From Improbicoccus pseudotrichonymphae (GTDB taxonomy: Bacteria > Bacillota > Clostridia > Oscillospirales > Acutalibacteraceae), in assembly GCA_036322855.1 (NCBI GenBank), contig AP027924.1:806001-870000 (forward strand): a stretch of 64,000 bases of DNA. The letters run 5' to 3'. A model generated the notes under the pieces. That model made no database searches and was not told the DNA's origin. It saw nothing but the letters and a program-made list of their open reading frames with translations. Shown one piece after another: positions 8,037 through 16,757 of the stretch. The position numbers were made by a program, and so were the translations under genes. Numbering within the stretch: position 1 is the first letter of the stretch; each line of letters starts with the position of its first letter.

Positions 8037-9710
8037 TCAATCTTCTAAACCCAATAATATCTCGTTCTTAACTTTTCCTACATCTATTTTTCGAATATAC
8101 TTGCGTATGTTTAAAATAAAAGGCGCGGACATGGAAAGTTCATCCACGCCTAATGATAAAAGGGTTTCTAATAAACTTTCATCGGTTGCCAACTCACCGC
8201 ATATGCAAACTTTCTTGTTGTATTTTTTTGCATTTTCGCAAATTATTTTTATCATTCTTAAAATTGCCTTGTGTTTTGGATTATACAAAAAATTTACTTT
8301 ATCGTTCTGTCTGTCTATCGCGAGAGAGTACTGAGTAAGATCATTTGTTCCTATGTTAAAAAAATCAACTTCTTTTGCCAAAATATCGCTTATCATCACG
8401 GCAGCAGGAGTTTCGATCATAATTCCCACTTTAATGTCTTTCTTGTATTTGCATCCGATGTTATCCAACTCTTCTTTGCATTCTTTCAATATGCACTTTA
8501 TCTGTAAAATTTCATCAAGAGAAATTATCATAGGAAATAATATATTTATATTTCCGAATTCCGATGCTCTCAATATTGCACGTAGTTGAGCTTTAAAAAT
8601 AATAGGTCTATCCAAACAAATACGTATTGCTCGATATCCAATGGCCGGATTAACTTCTCGCGGAAGATTAAAATATTTAATTTGTTTGTCGGCACCTATA
8701 TCGATAGTTCTTATCACACATTTTTTGTCTCCCATCTTCTGCGCGGCTCTTTTGTAAATTCTAAACTGTTCCTCTTCGCTGGGATAATCCGAACGACCCA
8801 TAAAAATAAATTCGCTTCTGAATAACCCCACACCTTTTGCATCATTTTCTATGACTGCGCCTAAATCTGCGATATTACTTATATTTGCACAAAGTTCGAT
8901 TTTTTGGCCATCTAAAGTGATGTCTTCTTTGCCTTTAAAACTTTTTAATAATTCTTGATTTTTATCACAAAGTTCTTTCTTTTTTTTTAATCTTCGTATT
9001 GTTGTTTTATCCGGGGACACATAAACAGCACCGGCAAAACTGTCTATTATTACTTCGCAACCCTCGAATTCAGGTCTTAACTGATCCCCTAAACCTATTA
9101 CAGACGTTAAATTCATGGCACGAGCTAAAATCGCAGTGTGAGAATTCTCAGAACCCAACATAGTAATAAATCCTTTTATTATTTTTTTATCGAATTCTAA
9201 AATCTCACTTGGAGATAAGTCATCGGCGCCAATTATTATATTTTTTCTGTTCGCATTTATCTTCTGTTCGGTTTCTTCATCGAGGCAAGATATAATTCTT
9301 TTCGAAATATCTCTTATGTCAGCGGCTCTTTGTTGCATATATTCACTTTCCATTTTCTCGAATGAAAACTCAAAATTGCGGGAAGTTCTCCAAATCGCAT
9401 ATTCTATGTTAGCGTTCTCATTCTTGATTATATTAATTATGGAATTAATATACTCAATGTCCTCTATAATCATTTTGTGAGCATTAAATACGAGAGCGTA
9501 TTCTTCCCCTAAGTCATCCAATGCCTCTTGATATAACTTTTCCAACTGACCTAATGCAATTTCTTTTGCAACTTTAAACTTTTCAATTTCCTCGTCATGG
9601 TTAAATGTATATTTTTTTTCAGAATAAATCTCAAAATAATCTCTTTTAAAAGCTCTTAACACACCAAAAGCTATGCCTTTTGAGATTCCCTTGCCTTTTA
9701 AAATTCGCAT
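8037..9710 (-). CDS. ptsI: PTS enzyme I (phosphoenolpyruvate-protein phosphotransferase)
   Basis: Enzyme I autophosphorylates on PEP and passes the phosphate to HPr. The 557 residues cover all domains: the N-terminal helical HPr-binding domain, the phospho-histidine domain with H191 in GSENSHTAILAR, and the C-terminal PEP-binding barrel with GVGLFRSEF, RTIDIGADK, IGTNDLTQY and the closing Cys in CICGELA. ptsH lies 27 bases upstream on the same strand. No sugar permease (EII) is in the window, so the phosphoryl target is unknown here. Confidence 0.96.
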   Translation of the reverse strand: MRILKGKGISKGIAFGVLRAFKRDYFEIYSEKKYTFNHDEEIEKFKVAKEIALGQLEKLYQEALDDLGEEYALVFNAHKMIIEDIEYINSIINIIKNENANIEYAIWRTSRNFEFSFEKMESEYMQQRAADIRDISKRIISCLDEETEQKINANRKNIIIGADDLSPSEILEFDKKIIKGFITMLGSENSHTAILARAMNLTSVIGLGDQLRPEFEGCEVIIDSFAGAVYVSPDKTTIRRLKKKKELCDKNQELLKSFKGKEDITLDGQKIELCANISNIADLGAVIENDAKGVGLFRSEFIFMGRSDYPSEEEQFRIYKRAAQKMGDKKCVIRTIDIGADKQIKYFNLPREVNPAIGYRAIRICLDRPIIFKAQLRAILRASEFGNINILFPMIISLDEILQIKCILKECKEELDNIGCKYKKDIKVGIMIETPAAVMISDILAKEVDFFNIGTNDLTQYSLAIDRQNDKVNFLYNPKHKAILRMIKIICENAKKYNKKVCICGELATDESLLETLLSLGVDELSMSAPFILNIRKYIRKIDVGKVKNEILLGLED

Positions 9711-9737
9711 TAAATCACCATAGTTATTTTAAAAAAA

Positions 9738-10001
9738 TCAAAAATGTTTTTGAAGCAAATCTTTAATTTTTTCGGCAACTTCGTTTTCATTTCCGCCATT
9801 AACCGAAACAACAACTTTATCGTCTTTTTTTAATTCCAACTGCATGACTTTTAATGGACTCGAAGCTATTGCTTCATTGTTAATGACATTCTTTAAGACT
9901 ATTCGTGAATCCGGAAATTTATTTGCTTCCTGTGCCAATCTTCCGGCCGGCCTGGCATGTACCCCTCTTTCTGAGTTTATTATATGCTCGAATTTTACCA
10001 A
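9738..10001 (-). CDS. ptsH: PTS phosphocarrier protein HPr
   Basis: HPr carries phosphate between enzyme I and sugar permeases. Starting at the TTG at 10001, which follows an AGGGTGA ribosome binding site, the protein begins MVKFEHIINSERGVHARPAG and places the active histidine exactly at position 15. The longer reading from GTG 10010 would overlap the ribosome binding site. The serine region ASSPLKVMQL corresponds to the Ser46 site that HPr kinase modifies in Firmicutes, so the regulatory site looks preserved. The gene lies between pheT and ptsI, all on the minus strand. Confidence 0.95.
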   Translation of the reverse strand: MVKFEHIINSERGVHARPAGRLAQEANKFPDSRIVLKNVINNEAIASSPLKVMQLELKKDDKVVVSVNGGNENEVAEKIKDLLQKHF

Positions 10002-10068
10002 ATTTATCACCCTTAACCAAAATTTATTTAATAATATTCAAATAAATAAAAAAATCCCAAAAACTCTT

Positions 10069-12162
10069 TCACGTTTTGAGACTTACTTTTAAATTGTTCT
10101 TGAGTTTACTTAAAAATGAAAATTCTACAGTTTCTATCTCTTTTGAAGTTAGAGTTCTGTTTTTGTGACGGTAAACAACTTCGAACAACAAAGAGAAAAA
10201 CCCCAAAGGCATATTATCACTTCTGTATAAATCTTTTACACAACAGTCTAGTACGATATTGTTTTTATCGATTATTACATCGATTATATTTCTGGCTTTT
10301 ATGTTTTCAGGAACTAAAAAATTATATTTTCTTACTATCGCGGGATATTTTGATTCAAAACACAATTTTTTCTTACTCTCGTTTATGTGTTGAGTATAAA
10401 ACTCGCAAAAAAATACAGAATCTTTTAATAACTTGACATTCGGAACGAGTTTGGCAAAAATTTTCTTGTCGACTTCTCCCAAAAATCCAATGTTTTCGTT
10501 ATCGACATGTAATTCATATCTCGAATTATACAAAATAAATTGCAAATCTGACTCTTTTGTTTCAAAATCAATCCCGAATTTTTCAAAAATTATATTTACA
10601 AAACTGATCAAATCGTAAAAATTATATTTTACGTTTTTATCCACGCCCCATCCTTTTTCGATCCTGTTACCGCTAAAAATCATCGCCAAAATATCTCTTT
10701 CGACACATTTCGTATCTGTATTTTTATCCTCAAAATATACTCTTCCTAATTCAAAAAGGGCTAAATCTTGGTTTCCGATGGAATAATTATAAACCAAATT
10801 TTCCAACATGGAATATACCATAGTACTTCTCATTAAAGCATAACTGTTCGATATCGGATTTTGCAAAACAATGTTTGAATACAGTCGATGTTTGTTGTCT
10901 ATTTTTAAAACACTTAACGTATTATCCGGAATAAATGAATAGGTCATAATTTCATTAAAACCAAGGCCGAACAAAACAGACCTAATAGTCTCGTTTCTTT
11001 CAAAGTTTGAGTTTTTAACAAATTCGGATTTAAAAATCGGCATATCAGGTTTTATGTTATCGTAACCAAAACTTTTTGCGGTTTCTTCTATTAAATCTAT
11101 TTCTGATTCAACATCTAAACGAAAACCGGGAACAGTTACAATTAAGTTGTTCTCGTTAATGCCGTTCTCGCATTTGAAGTCATATTTTTCCAGTAAATTA
11201 ACTATATTGCTTTTCGACAAAGCAGTCCCTACCACTGAGTTACACTTTTGAATATCAAGATCAATTTTTTTTGGTTGAATTTTTTCACAATAATCGTAAA
11301 TACCTTCTGTGATTTTTCCGCCGCAATTTTCAATAATTTTCTCTGCTATAATACAACAAATTTTTTTAGTGCGTTCAATACTTACCCCTCTTTCGAATCT
11401 AAAAGAAGAAGGTGTAGAAACTTTTGTGCGGCGAGATGTAACCCTAACATTTATTGGGTCAAAAATAGCAGCTTCTATTAATATATTTTTCGTATTTTCG
11501 TCGGTTTCTAGTCTTTTGCTACCTATAATTCCCGCCAAACAACCTATATCTTCTTCATCGCTAATAATAATGTCTCCGGGAAGAATTTTGATTTTATTCC
11601 CTGAAAGATTTTCAAAACAAAATGTGCCTGTGGCCGCTTTTACGCTCAATTGTTTACCTTTTATCTTATCAAAATCATAAACATGAGCTGGTTGACCAAA
11701 TTCAAACATTATGTAATTCTGTATGTCAACTACCGGATTTACCGATCCAACACCTATCGATTCCAGCTTTTTTTTAATATCACTAGAAATTTCAATTCTG
11801 TTGTTTATATTTCTTATAACTATGGCAACATACCTTTTGCAAACATTATTATCAACTATGATTTTTGCAGGAAAATTATCGGATTTCTCCTCAATGTTTT
11901 CGCCAAACGAAAACTCGCTGAAATCATCGTATTTAAAATCCAAAAAAGAGACAATTTCACGGGCAACACCTGAGTGATACAACATATCGGGGCGATTTGC
12001 TTTAACTTCTATCGTTATTATTTTATCGTCAGAAAAATCTTCTATTAACTTTATTTCAAACCCCTGAAGATTTAATATGCTCAAAATTTCATCAACAAAG
12101 ACACTTCTATTTATTTTTTTTTGCACTATTTCTCTCAGCCAGTTTAAAGAAACTTTAAACAT
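10069..12162 (-). CDS. pheT: Phenylalanyl-tRNA synthetase beta subunit lacking the tRNA-binding domain
   Basis: This is the beta subunit of the alpha2-beta2 enzyme. At 697 residues it is about 100 shorter than usual. The normal N-terminal strand MFKVSLNWLREIV runs directly (by about residue 50) into KIITIEVKANRPDMLYHSGVAREI, which normally follows the inserted EMAP/OB-fold tRNA-binding domain. That domain is absent. The B3/B4 editing region, the B5 domain, the catalytic-like core and the C-terminal FDX-ACB anticodon domain (KYPAIVRKYNFLVPE to the end) are present. It starts 13 bases after pheS. The absence is clean, with no frameshift, so it looks like an evolved deletion. Confidence 0.92.
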   Translation of the reverse strand: MFKVSLNWLREIVQKKINRSVFVDEILSILNLQGFEIKLIEDFSDDKIITIEVKANRPDMLYHSGVAREIVSFLDFKYDDFSEFSFGENIEEKSDNFPAKIIVDNNVCKRYVAIVIRNINNRIEISSDIKKKLESIGVGSVNPVVDIQNYIMFEFGQPAHVYDFDKIKGKQLSVKAATGTFCFENLSGNKIKILPGDIIISDEEDIGCLAGIIGSKRLETDENTKNILIEAAIFDPINVRVTSRRTKVSTPSSFRFERGVSIERTKKICCIIAEKIIENCGGKITEGIYDYCEKIQPKKIDLDIQKCNSVVGTALSKSNIVNLLEKYDFKCENGINENNLIVTVPGFRLDVESEIDLIEETAKSFGYDNIKPDMPIFKSEFVKNSNFERNETIRSVLFGLGFNEIMTYSFIPDNTLSVLKIDNKHRLYSNIVLQNPISNSYALMRSTMVYSMLENLVYNYSIGNQDLALFELGRVYFEDKNTDTKCVERDILAMIFSGNRIEKGWGVDKNVKYNFYDLISFVNIIFEKFGIDFETKESDLQFILYNSRYELHVDNENIGFLGEVDKKIFAKLVPNVKLLKDSVFFCEFYTQHINESKKKLCFESKYPAIVRKYNFLVPENIKARNIIDVIIDKNNIVLDCCVKDLYRSDNMPLGFFSLLFEVVYRHKNRTLTSKEIETVEFSFLSKLKNNLKVSLKT

Positions 12163-12175
12163 TTCATCATCTCCA

Positions 12176-13180
12176 TTAATTCAGTTGTTTCCAAAGATTT
12201 ATATCGTTTTCATAAATCTTTTTAATTTCTCCTAAATCATAATACAACATAACCAATCTGTTAAGCCCGATTCCGAAGGCGAATCCGGTATAAATATTCG
12301 TATCATATCCCACCCCTTCTAGTACCTTAGGGTGAACCATACCAGAGCCCAAAACAGTAATCCACCCGGCACCCGAGCACGATTTACATCCTTTTTTTCT
12401 GCAAGAAATGCATGATATATCAACCGCTGCACTTGGTTCGGTATATGGATAATAGGAGGGTCTAAATCTAACTTCAATATCATCATCAAATATATTTTTA
12501 AGAACTGTTATGAGAACTGCTTTTAAATTTGCAAATGATATATTTCTGCCGACCATTAAGCCTTCTAATTGATAAAACATCGGCGTGTGTTGAGGATCAA
12601 TATCGTCTACTCTGTAAACTGTCCCCGGAGAAATAATTCGAATCGGTGGATCTTGATTCTGCATTTCTCTTATTTGTACCGAAGATGTGTGAGAACGCAA
12701 CAATATACTCGGAGAAGAAATATAGAACGTGTCCTGCATATCTCTCGCCGGATGATGAACCGGCATATTCAGTTTTTCAAAATTATATCTATCTAATTCG
12801 ATTTCGGGTCCACTTACAATAGAAAAACCCATATGTAGAAACATTTTATCTAAAATTTTGCAAAAATTAACGAGAGGATGTCCTGAACCATACTTAATAT
12901 TTCTTTTCATAATTGTAGGATCGTTTTTGATTCCTTGAAATTTATTCGACTTAAATTTATCACAGGCCGTTTTTAGTCTTTTTTCGCCTTCGCGTTTAAA
13001 GTCATTGATAATTTTTCCGAAATCTTTCTTCTCGATTTCAGAAAAGCTAATCAAATCTTTATAGCAAGATTTCAAAAAAAGCTTAAATTTTGAATCCAAA
13101 AATTTCAATTCTTCCAGATTTTTCACGGAATTTGTTTTTTCAAAAAAATCATTTTTAAAAATATCTATTTCTTCTTTCAT
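12176..13180 (-). CDS. pheS: Phenylalanyl-tRNA synthetase alpha subunit
   Basis: The catalytic subunit attaches phenylalanine to tRNA-Phe. The N-terminal coiled coil is followed by the class II core: motif 2 around FRPSYYPYTEPSAAVDI and motif 3 GFAFGIGLNRLVMLYYDLG. A small Cys cluster, CISCRKKGCKSC, lies between them. ATG 13180 gives the usual MKEEIDIF start, with GGAG upstream at a slightly long spacing. The in-frame ATG at 13219 has no ribosome binding site. It heads the pheS-pheT-ptsH-ptsI run, and a promoter candidate lies at 13241-13268. Confidence 0.95.
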   Translation of the reverse strand: MKEEIDIFKNDFFEKTNSVKNLEELKFLDSKFKLFLKSCYKDLISFSEIEKKDFGKIINDFKREGEKRLKTACDKFKSNKFQGIKNDPTIMKRNIKYGSGHPLVNFCKILDKMFLHMGFSIVSGPEIELDRYNFEKLNMPVHHPARDMQDTFYISSPSILLRSHTSSVQIREMQNQDPPIRIISPGTVYRVDDIDPQHTPMFYQLEGLMVGRNISFANLKAVLITVLKNIFDDDIEVRFRPSYYPYTEPSAAVDISCISCRKKGCKSCSGAGWITVLGSGMVHPKVLEGVGYDTNIYTGFAFGIGLNRLVMLYYDLGEIKKIYENDINLWKQLN

Positions 13181-13240
13181 AATTCTTTCAAAAGCTCCTA
13201 AATATGAATAAATTTGCAAAAGATTTCAATGCTTCACATT

Positions 13241-13268
13241 ATGTTATACTTTTTAAATATGTTGTCAA
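13241..13268 (-). promoter_or_regulatory. Promoter candidate for pheST
   Basis: On the minus strand TTGACA (13263-13268) and TAACAT (13241-13246) are 16 bases apart, 60 bases before the pheS start. The -35 is a perfect consensus match and the -10 matches four of six bases. No T-box structure is recognisable in the short leader. Confidence 0.5.
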
Positions 13269-13392
13269 CACAATATTATTATTGAATTATACAAAATAAA
13301 ATAAACCTGAAATAACAACCACTAATTCACCTGAAACTATCATAATTTCAACGTTGATTTCTAGGGTTATATCTACTAAAATTTCAGTGAAT

Positions 13393-13680
13393 ATTATTCA
13401 AATAAGCTATATGCATCATCTTATTGACGTGAACTGCTGTATAAAGCATGGTTGTTAAATCTATCATATTGAGAGGATCTTGAGATCACACAAGTTTTAC
13501 GACGAAAGCGAACAAACCAGTGTCTTTGAGGCATGTTATTACTCTCGATTAAATGAGTTTGTATTTGGTTTGAATAAGATTTTGGTGAAATTAAGTTGCG
13601 ATATGAATGTTATTTATCGCTGAAATAAACCTCAACATTCCAGATTTTTAGCTATTTGTAGAGCTTGGTAAATGTGTTTA
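13393..13680 (-). mobile_element. IS1-family transposase remnant
   Basis: Read on the minus strand, the segment contains HLIESNNMPQRHWFVRFRRK followed by TCVISRSSQ. This resembles the C-terminal (InsB) part of IS1-type transposases, where an ES.N...R...AR..R.T...SKS pattern is typical. After a frameshift it continues AVHVNKMMHIAYLNN. Stop codons and shifts occur throughout, so it is dead. Its end (13393-13437) recurs at 7003-7043. The rest of the gap 13220-13700 holds only the pheS promoter and a copy of AATTATACAAAATA at 13285-13298. Confidence 0.5.
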
Positions 13681-13699
13681 TGTCTAGATCTTCGCACTC

Positions 13700-13990
13700 C
13701 TAATCAATGAGTTGACGGGTAAATAAAGGCCCTCCAAATCCAAACTTGCCTTTTTGATTGCAAGTAATGCCACATTGTCTTATTTTATTTCCATCTATTA
13801 CGTAAAGAACATTGCCACCGCTGGAACTTTGTCTTATTTTGTTTCCATCTTCTACAACTAATACCTTACCACCGCTTGAACCTTCTCTTATTTTACCGTC
13901 TGCGAATACCGACGATGCCATAAAAAACATAAATAACGAAAAAACTAATGACAAAAAACATTTACTAATTTTTAAAAAACTAGTTTTCAT
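13700..13990 (-). CDS. Small secreted protein with G-K-I-R-x-S-S-x-G repeats
   Basis: A 96-residue protein with an N-terminal signal peptide (hydrophobic to about residue 30, likely cleavage after VFA). Then come about two and a half repeats of the pattern DGxKIRxxSSGGxVLxVxDG. This short beta-strand-like repeat is seen in small secreted or surface proteins of many bacteria, with no assigned function. The ATG at 13990 follows AAGGAG (14004-14009) at good spacing. The protein is intact although it sits beside decayed genes. The C-terminal CGITCNQKGKFGFGGPLF holds the only two cysteines of the mature part. Confidence 0.7.
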   Translation of the reverse strand: MKTSFLKISKCFLSLVFSLFMFFMASSVFADGKIREGSSGGKVLVVEDGNKIRQSSSGGNVLYVIDGNKIRQCGITCNQKGKFGFGGPLFTRQLID

Positions 13991-14152
13991 AAACGAATAC
14001 ACTCCTTAAATTAAATAAATAAATAAAATCCAATGATAAATACCATTGAATATAGTTTCATTTGTATATTTTCAACATAAATATTAAAAAAATTATACCT
14101 GCTTTTTGGAACCCTCAAAAAAAATACATGGAAAATTTTTGTGTGTGTAAAT

Positions 14153-14206
14153 GAAAGGGGGGCGGTGGGTGTGGGGCGGTGGTTGGAAATGGTTGGTGAT
14201 TGGTTG
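14153..14206 (+). other. Strongly G-rich tract
   Basis: A 54-base stretch contains runs of G6, G4 and G5 plus many GG and GGG groups, with almost no C, in otherwise very AT-rich surroundings. It could form a G-quadruplex on the plus strand. It lies between the 3' end of the SUKH-like gene and the small secreted gene, both on the minus strand. Confidence 0.8.
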
Positions 14207-14215
14207 GGGGAAAAT

Positions 14216-14577
14216 TCACTTTAAAGTAAATTTCACATACTTATCATCATCTGTAATGAAATAAATATCATTATTTTGATCCATAAAAAAAGTTCTGACG
14301 AGCCATAACTGCCAAATAAAAATAAACCTCTTTCAAAAAATTCTCTCATATCTTCAATTTTGTCACATACTAAATCAAGATCAAACATTTCTTCGATTTC
14401 CATATTTAAATTTCCGTAAAACTCAAGAGTTCTAACGGAAAGTTCATTTGTATATATTTTTTTAAGTAATTTTGGTATTTTAATACTGTACTTTTTTTCA
14501 AATTCTTTAATTTTTGTTTCTGTGTGTTGTCTACAAAAAGATTTTTCAAGAAATTCCAGTTTATAATATCGCGACAT
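14216..14577 (-). pseudogene. SUKH (SMI1/KNR4)-like immunity protein, frameshifted
   Basis: The reading starting at ATG 14577, four bases after a perfect GGAGGT, gives an SMI1/KNR4-like domain: IKEFEKKYSIKIPKLLKKIY, then a Gly/Leu-rich core, then LFLFGSYGSSELF. At an A7 tract (14285-14291 on the plus strand) the frame slips. With one more base the protein would continue MDQNNDIYFITDDDKYVKF and stop at 14216. Without it the frame runs to 14233 with an unrelated tail. SUKH proteins are common immunity proteins for nuclease toxins, and two WHH nuclease-like genes lie just upstream. It is either a pseudogene or phase-variable at the tract. Confidence 0.6.
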
Positions 14578-14678
14578 TTTACCTCCAGATGCATATATTG
14601 AAATATTAAAAATAAAAAATATTTCAAGCAAAATCGTTAGTGATAATTTCACATTTAAGAATTCTAATGATAAATAAT

Positions 14679-15587
14679 TCATTGATAATCACCGTCTATG
14701 CCTCTAACATAAGGCGCATTATCAACATTTTGAAATTGTATTACGTATTGATTGCAAGAACCATTATGAGGAATAGTATCTTGATGTAGATAAGAATTTA
14801 CTAATTGCATAAGGCATAAATTGTTATTTCCTGCAACAAGGGGATCAAAAATTCCTGCCCAACCTGATGCATCATAAACTTGTGCGTTGCGATGATTATT
14901 AATTATTGCAGCGTTATTGGGGTTGTTAGGCAGTACTACGTTAACGTCAGCAAGTGTTAACTTCATTACCTAAAATAACATTACCTAAAATAACATTTTT
15001 ATTTTGCAAAAAATTAGCAATACTACCGCATTGCTGAATTATGAGATTATTTATCCAACCAAATATATACATGATGCCAAACATATCTATGCAATGCTCC
15101 ATTATTTGGGTCTATCATTGGTTTATGTTCAATTTGTGAAAAAGTATTAAGATTTTGCCCCGCGAAAAAAGGTTTCCGCTATTTCCTCTGTTGAGTATCA
15201 CATTTCTTTGTCCTATTGTTCCATTTGCTATGTTAAAACATTTTTCAAAATCACCGATTGCTGCTGCTGTACTACGTCTGCTACCAGTTATGTTAATCCA
15301 GATATTACCAAACAAGCCATTATTATTTTGATAAACTAAATTATCTGGAAATAAAGGTGAATATATTCGATTTCTAATAATAGGAAACATTAAGTAATAG
15401 GAAACATTAAATTCCTGTTCGCATGATTTAGCATGATAATTGAACTAATTTGATTAAATAATGGACGCCCGGGGTTTTGATGTCTAACATTGTAAAACGG
15501 GTACGGTAAATCGTATGTTAAAGGATTTAATTTATAGATCATGTTTTTTCTAATTTTTACTGTATTATTTATAATTTTTCTCGCCAA
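14679..15587 (-). pseudogene. WHH/HNH nuclease-toxin-like gene, broken copy
   Basis: Three frames together rebuild a paralogue of the gene at 15864-16655. The pieces are MARKIINN...LMFPI, then IYSPLFPDN...GNIWINITGS, then RYVWHHVYIFGW, then YDASGW...LCLMQLVNSYLHQDTI with PHNGSCNQY. WHH followed by M.LV...H and a later H.G is the signature of WHH-type HNH/EndoVII nuclease toxins, and this broken copy keeps the full WHH. The breaks are a 17-bp tandem duplication (15379-15410), an A6 tract at 15165-15170 that is one base short, and a shift near 14950. A 15-bp in-frame duplication lies at 14965-14994. Confidence 0.55.
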
Positions 15588-15646
15588 TCATTTATAAAAT
15601 AGTTAACTATTTAATTAATTAATTTATTAAATTTAACTAAACTTGT

Positions 15647-15755
15647 CGTAGTCGTCCTGCGTATAATTCCCTTAACTTTTGCAAAGATTCTTTATTGCAA
15701 TTTTATGTTCTTTGATTTTATTGATTATTTCTGTTTTGTTAATATTTTCTGCCAT
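15647..15755 (-). pseudogene. Small ORF, possible 38-40 residue helical peptide, frameshifted
   Basis: ATG 15755 follows GGAG at good spacing and encodes MAENINKTEIINKIKEHKIA, then IKNL. The frame then hits TAA at 15672. One extra T in the AAA/TTT run at 15683-15685 would give LLQKLRELYAGRLRQV, stopping at 15647. It is charged and helical with no recognised family. It lies between the two toxin-like genes on the same strand. The rest of the gap 15587-15864 shows no gene. Confidence 0.4.
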
Positions 15756-15863
15756 TATTTTTACTCCAAATTTTAGTTGTTTAAAGAATCTAAAAAATTC
15801 AAAAATTTAAACTTTTATGAAATTATAAAATTTATTAAAATCCATAAAATTTAACATAATTCT

Positions 15864-16655
15864 CTATGTTGTGATCGTGGTGTCATAACAATATTTCCTA
15901 TAAGTATTTATTACTTGGTAATAAGTTTGATATTGAGTGTCGCAGCCATAATGATATTTATCGTTATCGGTTGATGTACTTGTTGACAAGCTACTCGTTA
16001 ATGAGCTACTGCTACTTGAAGTATCATCATGCAAATCTTTAGGAACAAGCTGTAATAAGGAATAATGGTCTTCATCTGGCATCCAATTGTTTTCACTGAC
16101 AAAATCATGTTTAAAACAATTAGTCCAAGATCTTGCATCTAAAACTTTTATTTCTTTATTGCGATATGCTCCTTGAGCAATCTTTAATTCATATAAATGA
16201 GATATGGTTGGAGAAGGTTTTAAAAGAGCTAGTATTGCTTCGGTATCTATGCATTGAAGTTGATTGATATCCATTTGGGGAAACGCTTGATAATTAAACC
16301 AACCCATGAAAACATAATGCCATACGTAATCATTTGGCATTTCATCAAAGAGTCCATAATCTTTGGCAACTTCTTCAGCTTTGGCAAAGTCTCCTAAAAT
16401 ATCTTCTTCTATGTGAGGATCACTTGTTCCGGATAATTTAATCCAAACATTACCATGCTTGGCAATCGGAGGATCATTTTCGGGAATTACAGTTTGAGTG
16501 TAGACATTATCACCAAAGAAAAGTGGAGAAAACGCTGTTGATCCAATACTTCCGGTTAGGATTGAATGAGCATATTGATCATCAAAAGGACGAGCAAGGC
16601 CTAAATTATTTAGATTTTTAGTTTTATAATCATTGAATTTAAAGTTATTTGCCAT
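15864..16655 (-). CDS. WHH/HNH nuclease-toxin-like protein (intact frame)
   Basis: A 263-residue protein with no signal peptide or membrane segment. The C-terminal two thirds resembles WHH-type HNH/EndoVII nuclease toxins: GNVWIKLSG...GDFAKAEEVA, then NDYVWHYVF (about residues 105-113), then SLLQLVPKDLHDD, then HYGCDTQYQ. The usual WHH is WHY here, and a serine/threonine-rich insert (about residues 215-233) separates LHDD from the last HxG. Activity may therefore be altered or lost. The ATG at 16655 follows AGGAG. The broken paralogue and a SUKH-like immunity gene lie downstream on the same strand, as expected for a toxin-immunity locus. The alternative is a prophage-associated nuclease. Confidence 0.55.
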   Translation of the reverse strand: MANNFKFNDYKTKNLNNLGLARPFDDQYAHSILTGSIGSTAFSPLFFGDNVYTQTVIPENDPPIAKHGNVWIKLSGTSDPHIEEDILGDFAKAEEVAKDYGLFDEMPNDYVWHYVFMGWFNYQAFPQMDINQLQCIDTEAILALLKPSPTISHLYELKIAQGAYRNKEIKVLDARSWTNCFKHDFVSENNWMPDEDHYSLLQLVPKDLHDDTSSSSSSLTSSLSTSTSTDNDKYHYGCDTQYQTYYQVINTYRKYCYDTTITT

Positions 16656-16757
16656 ATTAGACTCCTGATTATTTAATAGTTTCAGATTTTTACTTAAATC
16701 TTAGTTTTAGTCTTATCGATTTTAATTTTATCGATTAGTTGATTTAAATTAATTGAT

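Noticed and set aside
13220..13300. T-box riboswitch before pheS
   Set aside because: The leader is too short and lacks the T-box core and specifier hairpin.
14577..14682. N-terminal extension giving the SUKH-like protein a signal peptide
   Set aside because: The perfect GGAGGT lies inside this stretch and directs the ATG at 14577.
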